Origin: Alkaliphilus sp.
GTDB taxonomy: Bacteria; Bacillota; Clostridia; Peptostreptococcales; Thermotaleaceae
Length of the DNA: 8,188 nt
Assembly (NCBI GenBank): GCA_018335765.1
Contig: JAGXRU010000238.1
Location: forward strand, 1 to 8,188
Direction of reading: 5' to 3'
Shown piece after piece: positions 1 through 6,861 of the stretch; positions within the stretch are counted from its first letter, which is position 1; every line of letters begins with the position of its first letter. Made by a program: the position numbers and the translations under genes. Below the pieces are notes generated by a model. It made no database searches. It saw only the letters and a program-made list of their open reading frames with translations, and was not told the DNA's origin.

Positions 1-136
1 TGAAAAAGTCCCTCATGAAATCAGGTAAAGCATTTTCTATTTCAAGGCATTTTTCAATTATTTCATGTTCTCGTTTAACGATATTATTGGGTTTATCGGA
101 TTTATTATGTATCTTAATCGTTTTTTTTGTTGTCAT
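1..136 (-). CDS. N-terminus of a probable tyrosine recombinase/integrase-like protein (partial)
   Basis: Only the first 45 codons are present; the gene runs off the left edge. The reading frame is open from the ATG at 134-136, and GGAGG at 146-150 lies 9 bases before it, which is an ideal ribosome binding site. A consensus -10 box lies upstream at 177-182. The peptide starts with a short basic stretch (MTTKKTIKIHNK) and continues into an acidic/helical segment ending in ENALPDFMRDFF. The pattern 'LP.(F/Y)(M/V)(R/K)(D/E)F' followed by more sequence resembles the N-terminal core-binding region of clostridial tyrosine recombinases of the XerC/XerD type. That identification is by recognition of a short segment only. 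The catalytic domain (Arg...His-x-x-Arg...Tyr) would lie outside the window, so function is not shown here. The existence of a gene is well supported; the product name is tentative. Confidence 0.5.
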   Translation of the reverse strand, partial: MTTKKTIKIHNKSDKPNNIVKREHEIIEKCLEIENALPDFMRDFF

Positions 137-176
137 ATAAATATACCTCCAGATAGGGTACTATATTTCTTTATTT

Positions 177-205
177 ATTATAACAAATTCAAAGACCCAA
201 AGCAA
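177..205 (-). promoter_or_regulatory. Promoter of the left-edge gene
   Basis: On the minus strand a perfect -10 box TATAAT (177-182) lies 17 bases from TTGCTT (200-205), which keeps the TTG of a sigma-A -35 box. The ribosome binding site of the left-edge gene follows 27 bases after the -10 box. The -35 box overlaps the edge of the inverted repeat at 203-238, so that repeat could affect this promoter. Confidence 0.45.
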
Positions 206-238
206 CTATTCCTTAAATATACATTTAAAGAATAGTTG
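203..238. repeat. 36-base inverted repeat downstream of proC; weak terminator or operator
   Basis: The arms CAACTATTC (203-211) and GAATAGTTG (230-238) are perfect complements. They continue inward with CTTAAAT/ATTTAAA, which has one mismatch, to a four-base loop (219-222), giving a stem of about 16 pairs. It starts 57 bases after the proC stop codon and sits upstream of the left-edge gene. Read on the minus strand it is followed by CTTTGGGTCTTTG, a poor U tract, so termination would be weak. Its edge overlaps the -35 box of the next promoter, which also fits an operator. Confidence 0.5.
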
Positions 239-277
239 TAGTTCCTTCATAGTCGCTGTTTCTGCTCTCGCATTATT

Positions 278-299
278 GAATATTACTATGAATATTACT
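278..299. repeat. 12-base direct duplication at the proC stop codon
   Basis: GAATATTACT occurs twice with a 12-base period (278-287 and 290-299). The second copy contains the proC stop codon (TAA, 295-297), and the first lies just beyond it. It looks like a small tandem duplication at the 3' end of the gene. The protein is unaffected because the stop is retained. Confidence 0.5.
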
Positions 300-1104
300 T
301 GGAACCCAAAAATCTAGCTTTTTCTACACAATTATTCATAGCCTCCATAATAGTGCCTCTGAATCGTCCTTTTTCTAGGGTATATATAGCTTCAATGGTA
401 GTACCGCCAGGAGTACAAACTATATCTTTTAACTCTCCAGGATGTTTTCCATTTTCTAATACAAGTTTAGCCCCTCCAAGGACAGCCTGTGCTGCAAACC
501 TATAGGCCTGTTCCCTTGACATACCCTGTAGCACTCCTCCATCTGCTAATGCTTCTATAAACATAAAAACAAGAGCTGGACTACTGCCACCGATCGCAGT
601 TGCCACATCCATTAATTTTTCATCAATGATTTCAACCTTACCTAAACTCTCAAACAGTTCTAAAACAAATTGCACTTCATGTTTTGGAATATCTTGATTA
701 TATGCCACTGCTGTCATACCTTCTCCAACTAAAATAGGTGTATTAGGCATAGTTCTTATAATTTTGGTGGGTTTTTTCAAAAATTTCTGTATATAATTAA
801 TAGTAATACCAGCCGCAATTGATATAATTACATGTTTCTCCATAATTATATCTCTTATTTCACATAGTACTTCCTCATAACCATTAGGTTTAACTGCTAA
901 TATTATTATATTGCATTGATTTACCAAATCTTTATTGCACAAGCATAGATTCACACCAAATTCACTTCTTAACTTTTCTGACTTTTCACTTGTTCTATTG
1001 CTAATGAAAATATTGCTGTTCATTTCAGGAAATTTATTAATCAGCCCATGTATAAAAGCTTTTGTCATATTTCCTGATCCTATAAATCCTATTTTATTTT
1101 CCAT
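295..1104 (-). CDS. proC: Pyrroline-5-carboxylate reductase
   Basis: ProC carries out the last step of proline synthesis, the NAD(P)H-dependent reduction of pyrroline-5-carboxylate in the cytoplasm. At 269 residues it has the usual family length. The N-terminal Rossmann domain carries the dinucleotide-binding GFIGSGNM (6-13) and the AVKP segment (70-73). The middle contains MPNTPILVGEGMTA (119-132), and the C-terminal helical domain contains GGSSPA (172-177) and the family signature region LKDIVCTPGGTTIEA (225-239). All are intact. The ATG at 1102-1104 is preceded at 6 bases by GGGGTGA (1111-1117), a good ribosome binding site. It lies 88 bases downstream of purB and may be co-transcribed with it; a perfect palindrome in that gap could control it. 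The other two proline genes, proA and proB, are about 6 kb upstream at the other end of the window. Confidence 0.96.
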   Translation of the reverse strand: MENKIGFIGSGNMTKAFIHGLINKFPEMNSNIFISNRTSEKSEKLRSEFGVNLCLCNKDLVNQCNIIILAVKPNGYEEVLCEIRDIIMEKHVIISIAAGITINYIQKFLKKPTKIIRTMPNTPILVGEGMTAVAYNQDIPKHEVQFVLELFESLGKVEIIDEKLMDVATAIGGSSPALVFMFIEALADGGVLQGMSREQAYRFAAQAVLGGAKLVLENGKHPGELKDIVCTPGGTTIEAIYTLEKGRFRGTIMEAMNNCVEKARFLGSK

Positions 1105-1138
1105 CTATAATCACCCCAATACCTAGTAAATATATTTT

Positions 1139-1165
1139 AGTATACATAATATTATTATGTATACT
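1139..1165. repeat. Perfect palindrome between purB and proC, possible operator
   Basis: AGTATACATAAT (1139-1150) and ATTATGTATACT (1154-1165) are exact complements separated by ATT, giving 12+12 symmetric bases. On the minus strand it is followed by AAAATATATTT rather than a U run, and it has almost no G/C, so it is a poor terminator. It sits 34 bases upstream of the proC start codon. A weak promoter-like pair (TTAATG at 1177-1182, 17 bases, CATAAT at 1154-1159) would place the -10 box inside the upstream arm, as expected for a repressor operator. No regulator is identified. Confidence 0.5.
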
Positions 1166-1192
1166 CTTTATCAGTTCATTAATTCATTAATG

Positions 1193-2620
1193 CTATACTT
1201 TCAATTGTACTTCTATCTCAAAATCCTCTTTATTATTGCTAAAAATCGGAAGTATAAACTCCTCTATAAATTCACACACTTGCTGAGGAGCTCTTCCTAC
1301 AAAGGCTTTGGGATCTAATAGCCCCTGTATTTCTGATATTGATAACTTGAAGTTTTCATCGGAAGCAATTCTTTCCAATAGGTCATTTGGTTTTCCATGT
1401 TCTTTTACCTGTCTTGCGGCTTCCATAGAATGAATTCTTATTTTTTCATGAAGCTCCTGTCGATCTCCCCCATTTTTAACAGCTTCCATTAATATGTTTT
1501 CAGTGGCCATAAATGGAAGCTCTTGCATAATATGTTGAAGAATCACTTTATCGTAAACTACTAGTCCGCTGGATATATTAATAAGTATGTCTAATATGGC
1601 ATCTGTGGCTAAGAATGCTTCTGGAATTGAAAGTCTTCTATTCGCAGAATCATCTAAGGTTCTTTCGAACCATTGAGTTGATGCAGTCATGGCAGGATTC
1701 ATCATCATACTAATAACATATCTAGATAAAGATGCTACCCTTTCACTTCTCATGGGATTTCTCTTATAGGCCATGGCGGAAGATCCAATCTGTGTAGATT
1801 CAAAAGGTTCTTCTATTTCCTTTAAATGTTGCAATAGTCTTATATCATTGGTCATTTTGTGAGCACTTTGAGCTATTCCACTTAGTGCTGATAAAATCTT
1901 GTAATCCAACTTTCTAGAATAAGTTTGTCCTGTAACTGGAAAAGTTTTAATGAATCCTATTTTTTTCGCAACCAGCTTCTCTAAAGTTATTACTTTATTA
2001 TGATCTCCTTCAAACAAATTAAGAAAGCTCGCTTGAGTCCCTGTAGTACCCTTTACTCCACGAAGCATCATTTTATCTAACAAATCATTAACATCTTCAA
2101 AATCCATTAGAAAATCCATCATCCAAAGAGTAGTCCTCTTCCCTACTGTTGTAAGTTGAGCCGGTTGAAAATGCGTAAATCCAAGTGTAGGCATGTCTTT
2201 ATACGCAAAAGCAAAGTTCTTTAGTTTAAATAATAGATTAATTATTTTTTTTCTTATACTTTTAAGGGCTTTATTCATAATAATAATATCTGTATTATCT
2301 CCCACATAGGCACTGGTTGCACCTAAGTGAATAATAGGCTTTGCATTTGGGCATTGAACCCCAAAGGCATGTATATGAGCCATCACATCATGTCTTGTTT
2401 CTTTTTCTTTCGCAGCAGCCACTTCGTAATTTATTTTATCTCTATATTCTTTCATTTCTTCAATTTGTTCTTGAGTAATGTTTATACCTAATTCCTTCTC
2501 TGCTTCAGCTAAAGCAATCCAAAGACTTCTCCAAGTTCGAAATTTTTCGTCGGTTGAAAAAAGAGAAACCATTTCTTTACTGGCATATCTTTCTATTAAC
2601 GGATTTTCATATACATTCAT
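1193..2620 (-). CDS. purB: Adenylosuccinate lyase
   Basis: PurB acts twice in purine nucleotide synthesis, releasing fumarate from SAICAR and from adenylosuccinate. It belongs to the fumarase/aspartase superfamily and works as a cytoplasmic homotetramer. Numbered from the chosen ATG, the protein has 475 residues. It shows RHDVMAHIHAF (76-86), the catalytic-His region TLGFTHFQPAQ (145-155) and the superfamily signature GSSAMAYKRNPMRSE (279-293) with the mobile-loop serine. At 475 residues it is longer than the roughly 430-residue Bacillus subtilis type. The start is taken as the ATG at 2618-2620 because AAGGAG (2630-2635) lies 9 bases before it; the TTG six bases earlier would be only 3 bases from that site. 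No other purine gene is nearby. It follows the terminator of the aminotransferase gene, so it needs its own promoter. Confidence 0.96.
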   Translation of the reverse strand: MNVYENPLIERYASKEMVSLFSTDEKFRTWRSLWIALAEAEKELGINITQEQIEEMKEYRDKINYEVAAAKEKETRHDVMAHIHAFGVQCPNAKPIIHLGATSAYVGDNTDIIIMNKALKSIRKKIINLLFKLKNFAFAYKDMPTLGFTHFQPAQLTTVGKRTTLWMMDFLMDFEDVNDLLDKMMLRGVKGTTGTQASFLNLFEGDHNKVITLEKLVAKKIGFIKTFPVTGQTYSRKLDYKILSALSGIAQSAHKMTNDIRLLQHLKEIEEPFESTQIGSSAMAYKRNPMRSERVASLSRYVISMMMNPAMTASTQWFERTLDDSANRRLSIPEAFLATDAILDILINISSGLVVYDKVILQHIMQELPFMATENILMEAVKNGGDRQELHEKIRIHSMEAARQVKEHGKPNDLLERIASDENFKLSISEIQGLLDPKAFVGRAPQQVCEFIEEFILPIFSNNKEDFEIEVQLKV

Positions 2621-2644
2621 TATCAATTACTCCTTCTAAAACGA

Positions 2645-2675
2645 ATTATATTTATTGTATATTTAAAAAATGCAA
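2645..2675 (-). promoter_or_regulatory. Possible purB promoter
   Basis: A perfect TATAAT (minus strand, 2645-2650) lies ten bases upstream of the purB ribosome binding site. The best -35 candidate is TTGCAT (2670-2675) at a long 19-base spacing. The leader would be only about 18 bases. The case rests on the -10 box and on the need for a promoter after the terminator at 2664-2710, whose U tract the -35 region overlaps. Confidence 0.35.
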
Positions 2676-2710
2676 ATAAAATATGGACTGAATACGTCCA
2701 TATTTTATTT
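2664..2710 (-). terminator. Intrinsic terminator after the aminotransferase gene
   Basis: A perfect 15-pair stem is formed by 2674-2688 and 2696-2710 with a seven-base loop. It contains a GGAC/GTCC core and A/T pairs. On the minus strand it runs into a T-rich tail ending in TTTTTT (2665-2670). The stem overlaps the stop codon of the upstream gene (2705-2707). Confidence 0.8.
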
Positions 2711-3892
2711 TAAGGCTTGTTCAATTCTTTCTAATCCCTCTTTAATATTCTTCATGGATGTGGCATAAGAAACTCTTATATAATTATCATCACCAAAGCC
2801 TATTCCTGGTATCACTGCGACATTAGCTGTATTCAAAAGATATTCAGCAAAGTCCATAGAACCATTAACCGTGAAACCATCAAATTTTTTACCAATTATA
2901 TGAGATATATTAATCATTACATAGAAGGCACCCTCAGGCATTCTACAAGATAAGCCTTCGATGGAGTTAATCTTATCAACCATATAGTTTCTTCTTTCTA
3001 TAAAGGCACTTACCATTTCATTAATTGGATTTTGATCTCCTTTTAAGGCAGCAATACTTGCATATTGAGCTACTGTGTTGGGATTAGAGGTAGCATGGCT
3101 TTGTATATTAGTCATTACATTGGCTATTTCCTTCTTAGAGGCAGTATATCCAATTCTCCAGCCAGTCATTGCATAAGCCTTAGACATACCATTTACCACA
3201 ATTGTTATTTCTTTTATTTCATCACTAAGAGATGCAATGCTTACATGATTTTCACCATAGATGAGCTTTTCATATATTTCATCAGAAATAATATATATGC
3301 TGTTTTCCACTGCTAAATCAGCTATCTGTTTTAAGTCTTCTTTGGTGTATACAGTTCCAGTGGGATTGTTTGGGCTATTTATTATAATTGCTTTTGTTTT
3401 TGAGGTAATAGATTTTTTCAAATTTTCAATATTGTATTTAAAGCCATTGCTTTCAGGTGTGGCAACTAAAACAGGTGTGGCATCCGCCATGATAACTAAT
3501 TCAGGATAACTGACCCAATATGGTACTGGAACAATTACTTCATCTCCTGGATTACATATTGTCTGTAAAGCGTTAAATAAAGAGTGCTTAGCGCCGTTCG
3601 AAACTACGATATTTTCTGGTAGATAGTCTAAATTGTTATCATTCTTGAATTTTTCGCATATGGCTTGTTTTAATTCTGGCAAGCCAGCAGCAGCTGTATA
3701 ACCTGTTTGACCACTATTAATAGCTTGGATTGCTGCTTCACAAATATGTAGCGGTGTATTAAAGTCCGGTTCACCTGCACCAAAACTAATTACGTCAATG
3801 CCCTCTGTTTTCATTTTTTTTGCCTTTGCAGTAATAGCCAAGGTTACAGAATCAGTTATCGCTTTATTCTTTATTGACAAATCATAAGCCAT
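2705..3892 (-). CDS. aspB: Aspartate aminotransferase-type PLP enzyme (class I)
   Basis: This is a fold-type I pyridoxal-phosphate aminotransferase of the AspB group. It probably interconverts aspartate/2-oxoglutarate and oxaloacetate/glutamate; related enzymes also act on prephenate or aromatic substrates, so the substrate is inferred. Numbered from the chosen ATG (395 residues, the usual length), it shows SFGAGEPDFNTP (36-47), NSPNNPTGT (172-180), SDEIYE (203-208) and the cofactor-binding lysine K238 in SKAYAMTGWRIGY (237-249). Near the C-terminus is the substrate-carboxylate arginine in YIRVSY. The lysine in NGAKHSLFN corresponds to the one thought to bind the distal carboxylate in this subgroup. 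The ATG at 3890-3892 is chosen because GGAGG (3899-3903) lies 6 bases before it; the upstream TTG at 3908-3910 lies on the far side of that site. It has its own promoter and terminator. Confidence 0.93.
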   Translation of the reverse strand: MAYDLSIKNKAITDSVTLAITAKAKKMKTEGIDVISFGAGEPDFNTPLHICEAAIQAINSGQTGYTAAAGLPELKQAICEKFKNDNNLDYLPENIVVSNGAKHSLFNALQTICNPGDEVIVPVPYWVSYPELVIMADATPVLVATPESNGFKYNIENLKKSITSKTKAIIINSPNNPTGTVYTKEDLKQIADLAVENSIYIISDEIYEKLIYGENHVSIASLSDEIKEITIVVNGMSKAYAMTGWRIGYTASKKEIANVMTNIQSHATSNPNTVAQYASIAALKGDQNPINEMVSAFIERRNYMVDKINSIEGLSCRMPEGAFYVMINISHIIGKKFDGFTVNGSMDFAEYLLNTANVAVIPGIGFGDDNYIRVSYATSMKNIKEGLERIEQALK

Positions 3893-3927
3893 AATAATCC
3901 TCCTTTTCAAATAAATAATTACCTATT

Positions 3928-3956
3928 ATTATATACTTTTTTGAATTCTACTTCAA
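3928..3956 (-). promoter_or_regulatory. Sigma-A-type promoter of the aminotransferase gene
   Basis: On the minus strand TTGAAG (3951-3956) and a perfect TATAAT (3928-3933) are separated by exactly 17 bases. The likely start point is near 3921, giving a leader of about 28 bases that carries the ribosome binding site. It lies in the 67-base gap after the PHP-domain gene, beginning 4 bases after that gene's stop codon. Confidence 0.65.
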
Positions 3957-3959
3957 CTT

Positions 3960-4775
3960 CTAAAAGTTAAGATGTTTTTTTATAAATTCAAACGGAATAG
4001 TAGTTTTGCCTATACATGGTATATTCCCCTCAAATGTATAATGATAATCAGATCCACCAGTTATGAGAAGATCTCTTTGTTTAGCTAATGCAAAATATTT
4101 CAAGCTATCCTCCTTTGAATGATCTGTATGGTATACCTCAATTCCTTCTAATCCCAAATCTAAAATTTCTAATACATTGACAGATTTGTCTAATAACCCA
4201 GGATGTGCAAGAACTGGTATTCCTTTTGATGCTTTGATTATTTTTATTGAATCCATCAATGATAATTTGTATCTGCTAATATAAGCAGGTCTGCCTTTAC
4301 TTAGATATTTTTCAAAAGCTTCTTGAACATTCTCTACATACCCTTTTTCTATAAGGGCACGAGCAATATGAGGTCTTCCTATTGACTTTTTCTTGCCACC
4401 AGGGTTAACATCTTTAATATCAATCTCTATATTTAGTTCTTTCAATGCTTCTATCGTTTTGTTTGCTCTATTTGCTCTGTATTCTTTTATTTTATCTGTG
4501 ATACTAACTAACTTACTATTTGTATAGTCAATAAAATATCCTAGTATATGGATTTCGTGATTGTTATAGATAGAACTAAATTCTATTCCTGGGATTAAAA
4601 TGAAGTCTTTAATAGATTTGGCCGTTGCTATTCCTTCCTCAATTCCATCCACGGTATCATGGTCTGTAATTGCTATGCCTTTTAATCCTATTTTATTACT
4701 CCATACTACTACCTGTTCAGGTGTCAATATTCCATCTGACTTTGTTGTATGTATATGCATATCTAATCTAGACAC
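3960..4775 (-). CDS. PHP-domain metal-dependent phosphoesterase
   Basis: This 271-residue protein belongs to the PHP family close to the YciV/TrpH group, which includes the 5'-3' exoribonuclease RNase AM and 3',5'-nucleoside bisphosphate phosphatases. Metal ligands are visible in order: D5, H7 and H9 in DMHIHT; D38, H39 and D40 in ITDHDT; E65 in GIEFSS; H76 in HEIHILGY; H136 in RPHIARAL; H191 in LAHPG; and D243 and H245 in GSDYHY. The active site is therefore complete. The substrate cannot be read from sequence: RNA, an oligoribonucleotide or a phosphorylated nucleotide are the main options, and nearby rny makes an RNA role attractive but unproven. The start is GTG (4773-4775); AGAGGTG (4781-4787) precedes it, and the next ATG, at residue 6, would remove the metal ligand D5. 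It follows the spoVS terminator. No clear promoter or downstream terminator was found, so read-through into the aminotransferase gene is possible. Confidence 0.88.
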   Translation of the reverse strand: MSRLDMHIHTTKSDGILTPEQVVVWSNKIGLKGIAITDHDTVDGIEEGIATAKSIKDFILIPGIEFSSIYNNHEIHILGYFIDYTNSKLVSITDKIKEYRANRANKTIEALKELNIEIDIKDVNPGGKKKSIGRPHIARALIEKGYVENVQEAFEKYLSKGRPAYISRYKLSLMDSIKIIKASKGIPVLAHPGLLDKSVNVLEILDLGLEGIEVYHTDHSKEDSLKYFALAKQRDLLITGGSDYHYTFEGNIPCIGKTTIPFEFIKKHLNF

Positions 4776-4838
4776 TAAAACACCTCTTTAAAATCATTAT
4801 GTTTATAGTATATATATTAATAATGTTTATTATTAGAT

Positions 4839-4866
4839 ATAAAAAGACCTGCAATAACGCAGGTTT
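4839..4866 (-). terminator. Intrinsic terminator after spoVS
   Basis: On the minus strand ACCTGC (4859-4864) and GCAGGT (4847-4852) form a six-pair stem with a six-base loop. One G-T and one A-T pair can extend it. It is followed by CTTTTTATATC. It lies 13 bases after the spoVS stop codon. Confidence 0.88.
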
Positions 4867-4878
4867 ATTAGATAGAAA

Positions 4879-5139
4879 TTATCTTGGTTGAACAATCAAT
4901 TTTATTGCCGTGCGTTCTTCTCCATCAATTAAAATATCAGTAAATGCAGGTATACAAATAAGATCAACACCACTAGGAGCAACAAATCCTCTTGCTATCG
5001 CTACGGCTTTCACTGCTTGATTAAGAGCTCCGGCACCTATCGCTTGCATTTCAGCACTTCCACGCTCTCTTAAAACGCCTGCTAATGCACCTGCAACAGA
5101 ATTCGGGTTTGATTTTGCTGATACTTTTAATATTTCCAT
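4879..5139 (-). CDS. spoVS: Stage V sporulation protein S
   Basis: SpoVS is a small, highly conserved protein of spore formers. In Bacillus subtilis its loss blocks sporulation at stage V, and its fold is Alba-like, suggesting nucleic-acid binding. From the chosen ATG it has 86 residues, the same as the Bacillus protein, beginning MEILKVSAKSNPNSVAGAL and ending TAIKLIVQPR, nearly identical throughout. The ATG at 5137-5139 is preferred because AAGGGGG (5148-5154) lies 8 bases before it; the ATG at 5143-5145 would be only 2 bases away. In Bacillus the order is rny-ymdB-spoVS; here spoVS follows rny directly with no ymdB between them. It has its own sigma-H-like promoter and its own terminator, so it is probably a single-gene unit switched on early in sporulation. 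Confidence 0.98.
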   Translation of the reverse strand: MEILKVSAKSNPNSVAGALAGVLRERGSAEMQAIGAGALNQAVKAVAIARGFVAPSGVDLICIPAFTDILIDGEERTAIKLIVQPR

Positions 5140-5201
5140 GATCATAGCCCCCTTAATTAATTGATTTACTTGATATATTTTTACATCTTATACAAATTAT
5201 A

Positions 5202-5230
5202 ATATTCTACACATTCCAAAGAAATCCTTT
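5202..5230 (-). promoter_or_regulatory. Sigma-H promoter of spoVS
   Basis: On the minus strand AAAGGATTT (5222-5230) fits the sigma-H -35 consensus RNAGGAWWW. GTAGAATAT (5202-5210) fits the -10 consensus RNNGAATWW. The spacing between the two nine-base boxes is 11, within the usual range. Sigma-H drives spoVS in Bacillus subtilis. The start would be near 5195, giving a leader of about 55 bases. A TATAAT (5196-5201) abuts the -10 box but has no good sigma-A -35 partner. Confidence 0.75.
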
Positions 5231-5277
5231 TTTATAAATAAGAAATTAGAAAATTTAAACAAAGAGTAAGTGAAAGA

Positions 5278-5317
5278 ATAATAAAAAAAATAAAAGAAGG
5301 CAGGCTTCTTTTATTTT
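5278..5317 (-). terminator. Intrinsic terminator after rny
   Basis: A perfect 13-pair stem is formed by 5287-5299 and 5305-5317 around a five-base loop. On the minus strand the tip is GAAG-CCTGC-CTTC, and a run of T with TTATT follows. It overlaps the rny stop codon (5311-5313) and separates rny from spoVS. Confidence 0.88.
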
Positions 5318-6852
5318 GCATATTCAATGGCTCTTGTTTCTCTAATAACATTTACTTTTATTTGTCCAGGATATTCTAATTCACTTTCTATTTTCTTGGT
5401 TATATCTCTAGCAAGATAAATAATATCCGAATCAGCCATTTCTTCAGGCTTAACCATGATTCTTATTTCTCTGCCTGCTTGAATTGCAAATGATTTTTCC
5501 ACACCTTCATAAGAATTTGCAATTTCTTCTAACTTTTGAAGCCTTTTGATATATGTTTCAAGTGTTTCTCTTCGAGCACCTGGCCTAGCGGCTGATATTG
5601 CATCAGCAGCAGTTACTAATATGGCCTCTACCGTTTGGGGTTCATAGTCTCCATGATGAGTGGACATAGCGTGTATAACTTCAGAGGATTCTTTATATTT
5701 CTTTAATAAATCCATGCCTATTTCAACATGTGTACCCTCTATTTCATGGTCAACTGCTTTTCCTATATCATGCAATAATCCTGCTCTTTTTGCAAGTTTC
5801 ACATCAGTACCTAATTCAGCTGCCATTAGTCCAGCTAGGATCGATACTTCAATGGAATGTTTTAATACGTTTTGCCCATAACTTGTTCTATACTTAAGTC
5901 TTCCTAACAGTTTAATCAGTTCTGGATGAATGCTGTGAACGCCTGTTTCAAATGTAGCTAGTTCGCCTTCTTCTTTAATAATATTATTAACTTCTTTTTT
6001 AGCTTTTTCAACCATTTCTTCAATTCTAGCTGGATGAATTCTTCCATCAACAATTAGTTTTTCAAGGGCTATCCTAGCAACCTCACGTCTAATAGGATCA
6101 AAACCTGACAAAATAACTGCCTCTGGTGTATCATCAATTATTAAGTCTATGCCAGTCAATGTTTCTAGTGCTCTGATATTTCTTCCTTCTCTTCCAATAA
6201 TACGGCCCTTCATTTCATCATTAGGCAAAACAACTACTGAAACTGTAGTTTCAGCAACATGATCAGCTGCACATTTTTGAATTGAATAAGCAATAATTTC
6301 CTTGGCTTTCTTTTCGCCTTCTTCTTTTGCCTTTTGTTCAATATCTTTAATCATCATCGCTGCTTCATGCTTTATTTCTTTCCTTATATCATTTAATAAC
6401 AATTCCTTAGCTTCTTCTGATGTAAGCCCTGATATCTTCTCTAATTCATCTAACTGCCTTTGACAAATCTGATTTATTTGATCTCCCTTTTCATCTAGAT
6501 CTTTAATTTTCTTATTCAAAATATCGTCTTTCTTTTCAAGATTATCAGATTTTCTATCTAACGCTTCTTCTTTTTGTACAAGTCTGCGTTCTAATCTCTG
6601 TATTTCATTTCTTCTTTCTCTGCTTTCTCGTTCAAATTCAGTTCTTAATTTATGAACTTCTTCTTTTGCTTCCAATAATATTTCTTTTTTTGCTGTTTCA
6701 GCCTCTTTTTCTGACTCAGCAACAATATCCTTAGCTTTAAGTTCAGCATTATTAATTTTACCTTCTGCTATATTCTTTCTTGTTAAATAGCCGACGCCAA
6801 AACCTAGAATAAGTGCTATTACAAATGCGGCAACAATAAATAGAATGTTGAT
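5311..6852 (-). CDS. rny: Ribonuclease Y, apparently with a non-canonical ATC start
   Basis: RNase Y is the membrane-anchored endoribonuclease that starts mRNA decay in many Firmicutes. From the proposed start it has 513 residues (Bacillus subtilis: 520). In order it shows a membrane segment NILFIVAAFVIALILGFGVG (2-21), then a long charged coiled coil (about 25-180). The KH RNA-binding domain contains GRIIGREGRNIR (216-227), and the HD domain has H332 in LKHSIEV and the HD pair in LLHDIGK (361-362). The odd part is the start. The first in-frame ATG, GTG or TTG is a TTG at 6673-6675, which would delete the membrane anchor, yet coding sequence typical of the family continues unbroken upstream. 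AGGAGG (6862-6867) lies 9 bases before the ATC at 6850-6852, followed by AAC ATT CTA, where relatives as recalled begin MNI. The TTG at 6855-6857 is out of frame and stops after 12 codons. An AUC start, an ATG-to-ATC error, or a lost base are all possible. Confidence 0.93.
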   Translation of the reverse strand: MNILFIVAAFVIALILGFGVGYLTRKNIAEGKINNAELKAKDIVAESEKEAETAKKEILLEAKEEVHKLRTEFERESRERRNEIQRLERRLVQKEEALDRKSDNLEKKDDILNKKIKDLDEKGDQINQICQRQLDELEKISGLTSEEAKELLLNDIRKEIKHEAAMMIKDIEQKAKEEGEKKAKEIIAYSIQKCAADHVAETTVSVVVLPNDEMKGRIIGREGRNIRALETLTGIDLIIDDTPEAVILSGFDPIRREVARIALEKLIVDGRIHPARIEEMVEKAKKEVNNIIKEEGELATFETGVHSIHPELIKLLGRLKYRTSYGQNVLKHSIEVSILAGLMAAELGTDVKLAKRAGLLHDIGKAVDHEIEGTHVEIGMDLLKKYKESSEVIHAMSTHHGDYEPQTVEAILVTAADAISAARPGARRETLETYIKRLQKLEEIANSYEGVEKSFAIQAGREIRIMVKPEEMADSDIIYLARDITKKIESELEYPGQIKVNVIRETRAIEYAK

Positions 6853-6861
6853 ATCAAAACA

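Noticed and set aside
299..505. Plus-strand open frame of 68 codons, and similar plus-strand frames at 935-1126, 3065-3316, 3261-3509, 4600-4791, 5660-5881 and 7549-7731
   Set aside because: Each lies antisense within, or largely within, a well-supported minus-strand gene and shows no recognisable domain.
4800..4838. A/T-rich stretch TATAGTATATATATT upstream of the PHP gene as a promoter
   Set aside because: TATACT- and CATAAT-like boxes occur, but no -35 box lies at a workable spacing, and such boxes are expected by chance in DNA this A/T-rich.
6673..6675. TTG as the rny start codon
   Set aside because: It would delete the membrane anchor and part of the coiled coil, although intact RNase Y-type coding sequence continues 59 codons upstream. 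No ribosome binding site stands before the TTG, while a strong one lies before the ATC.
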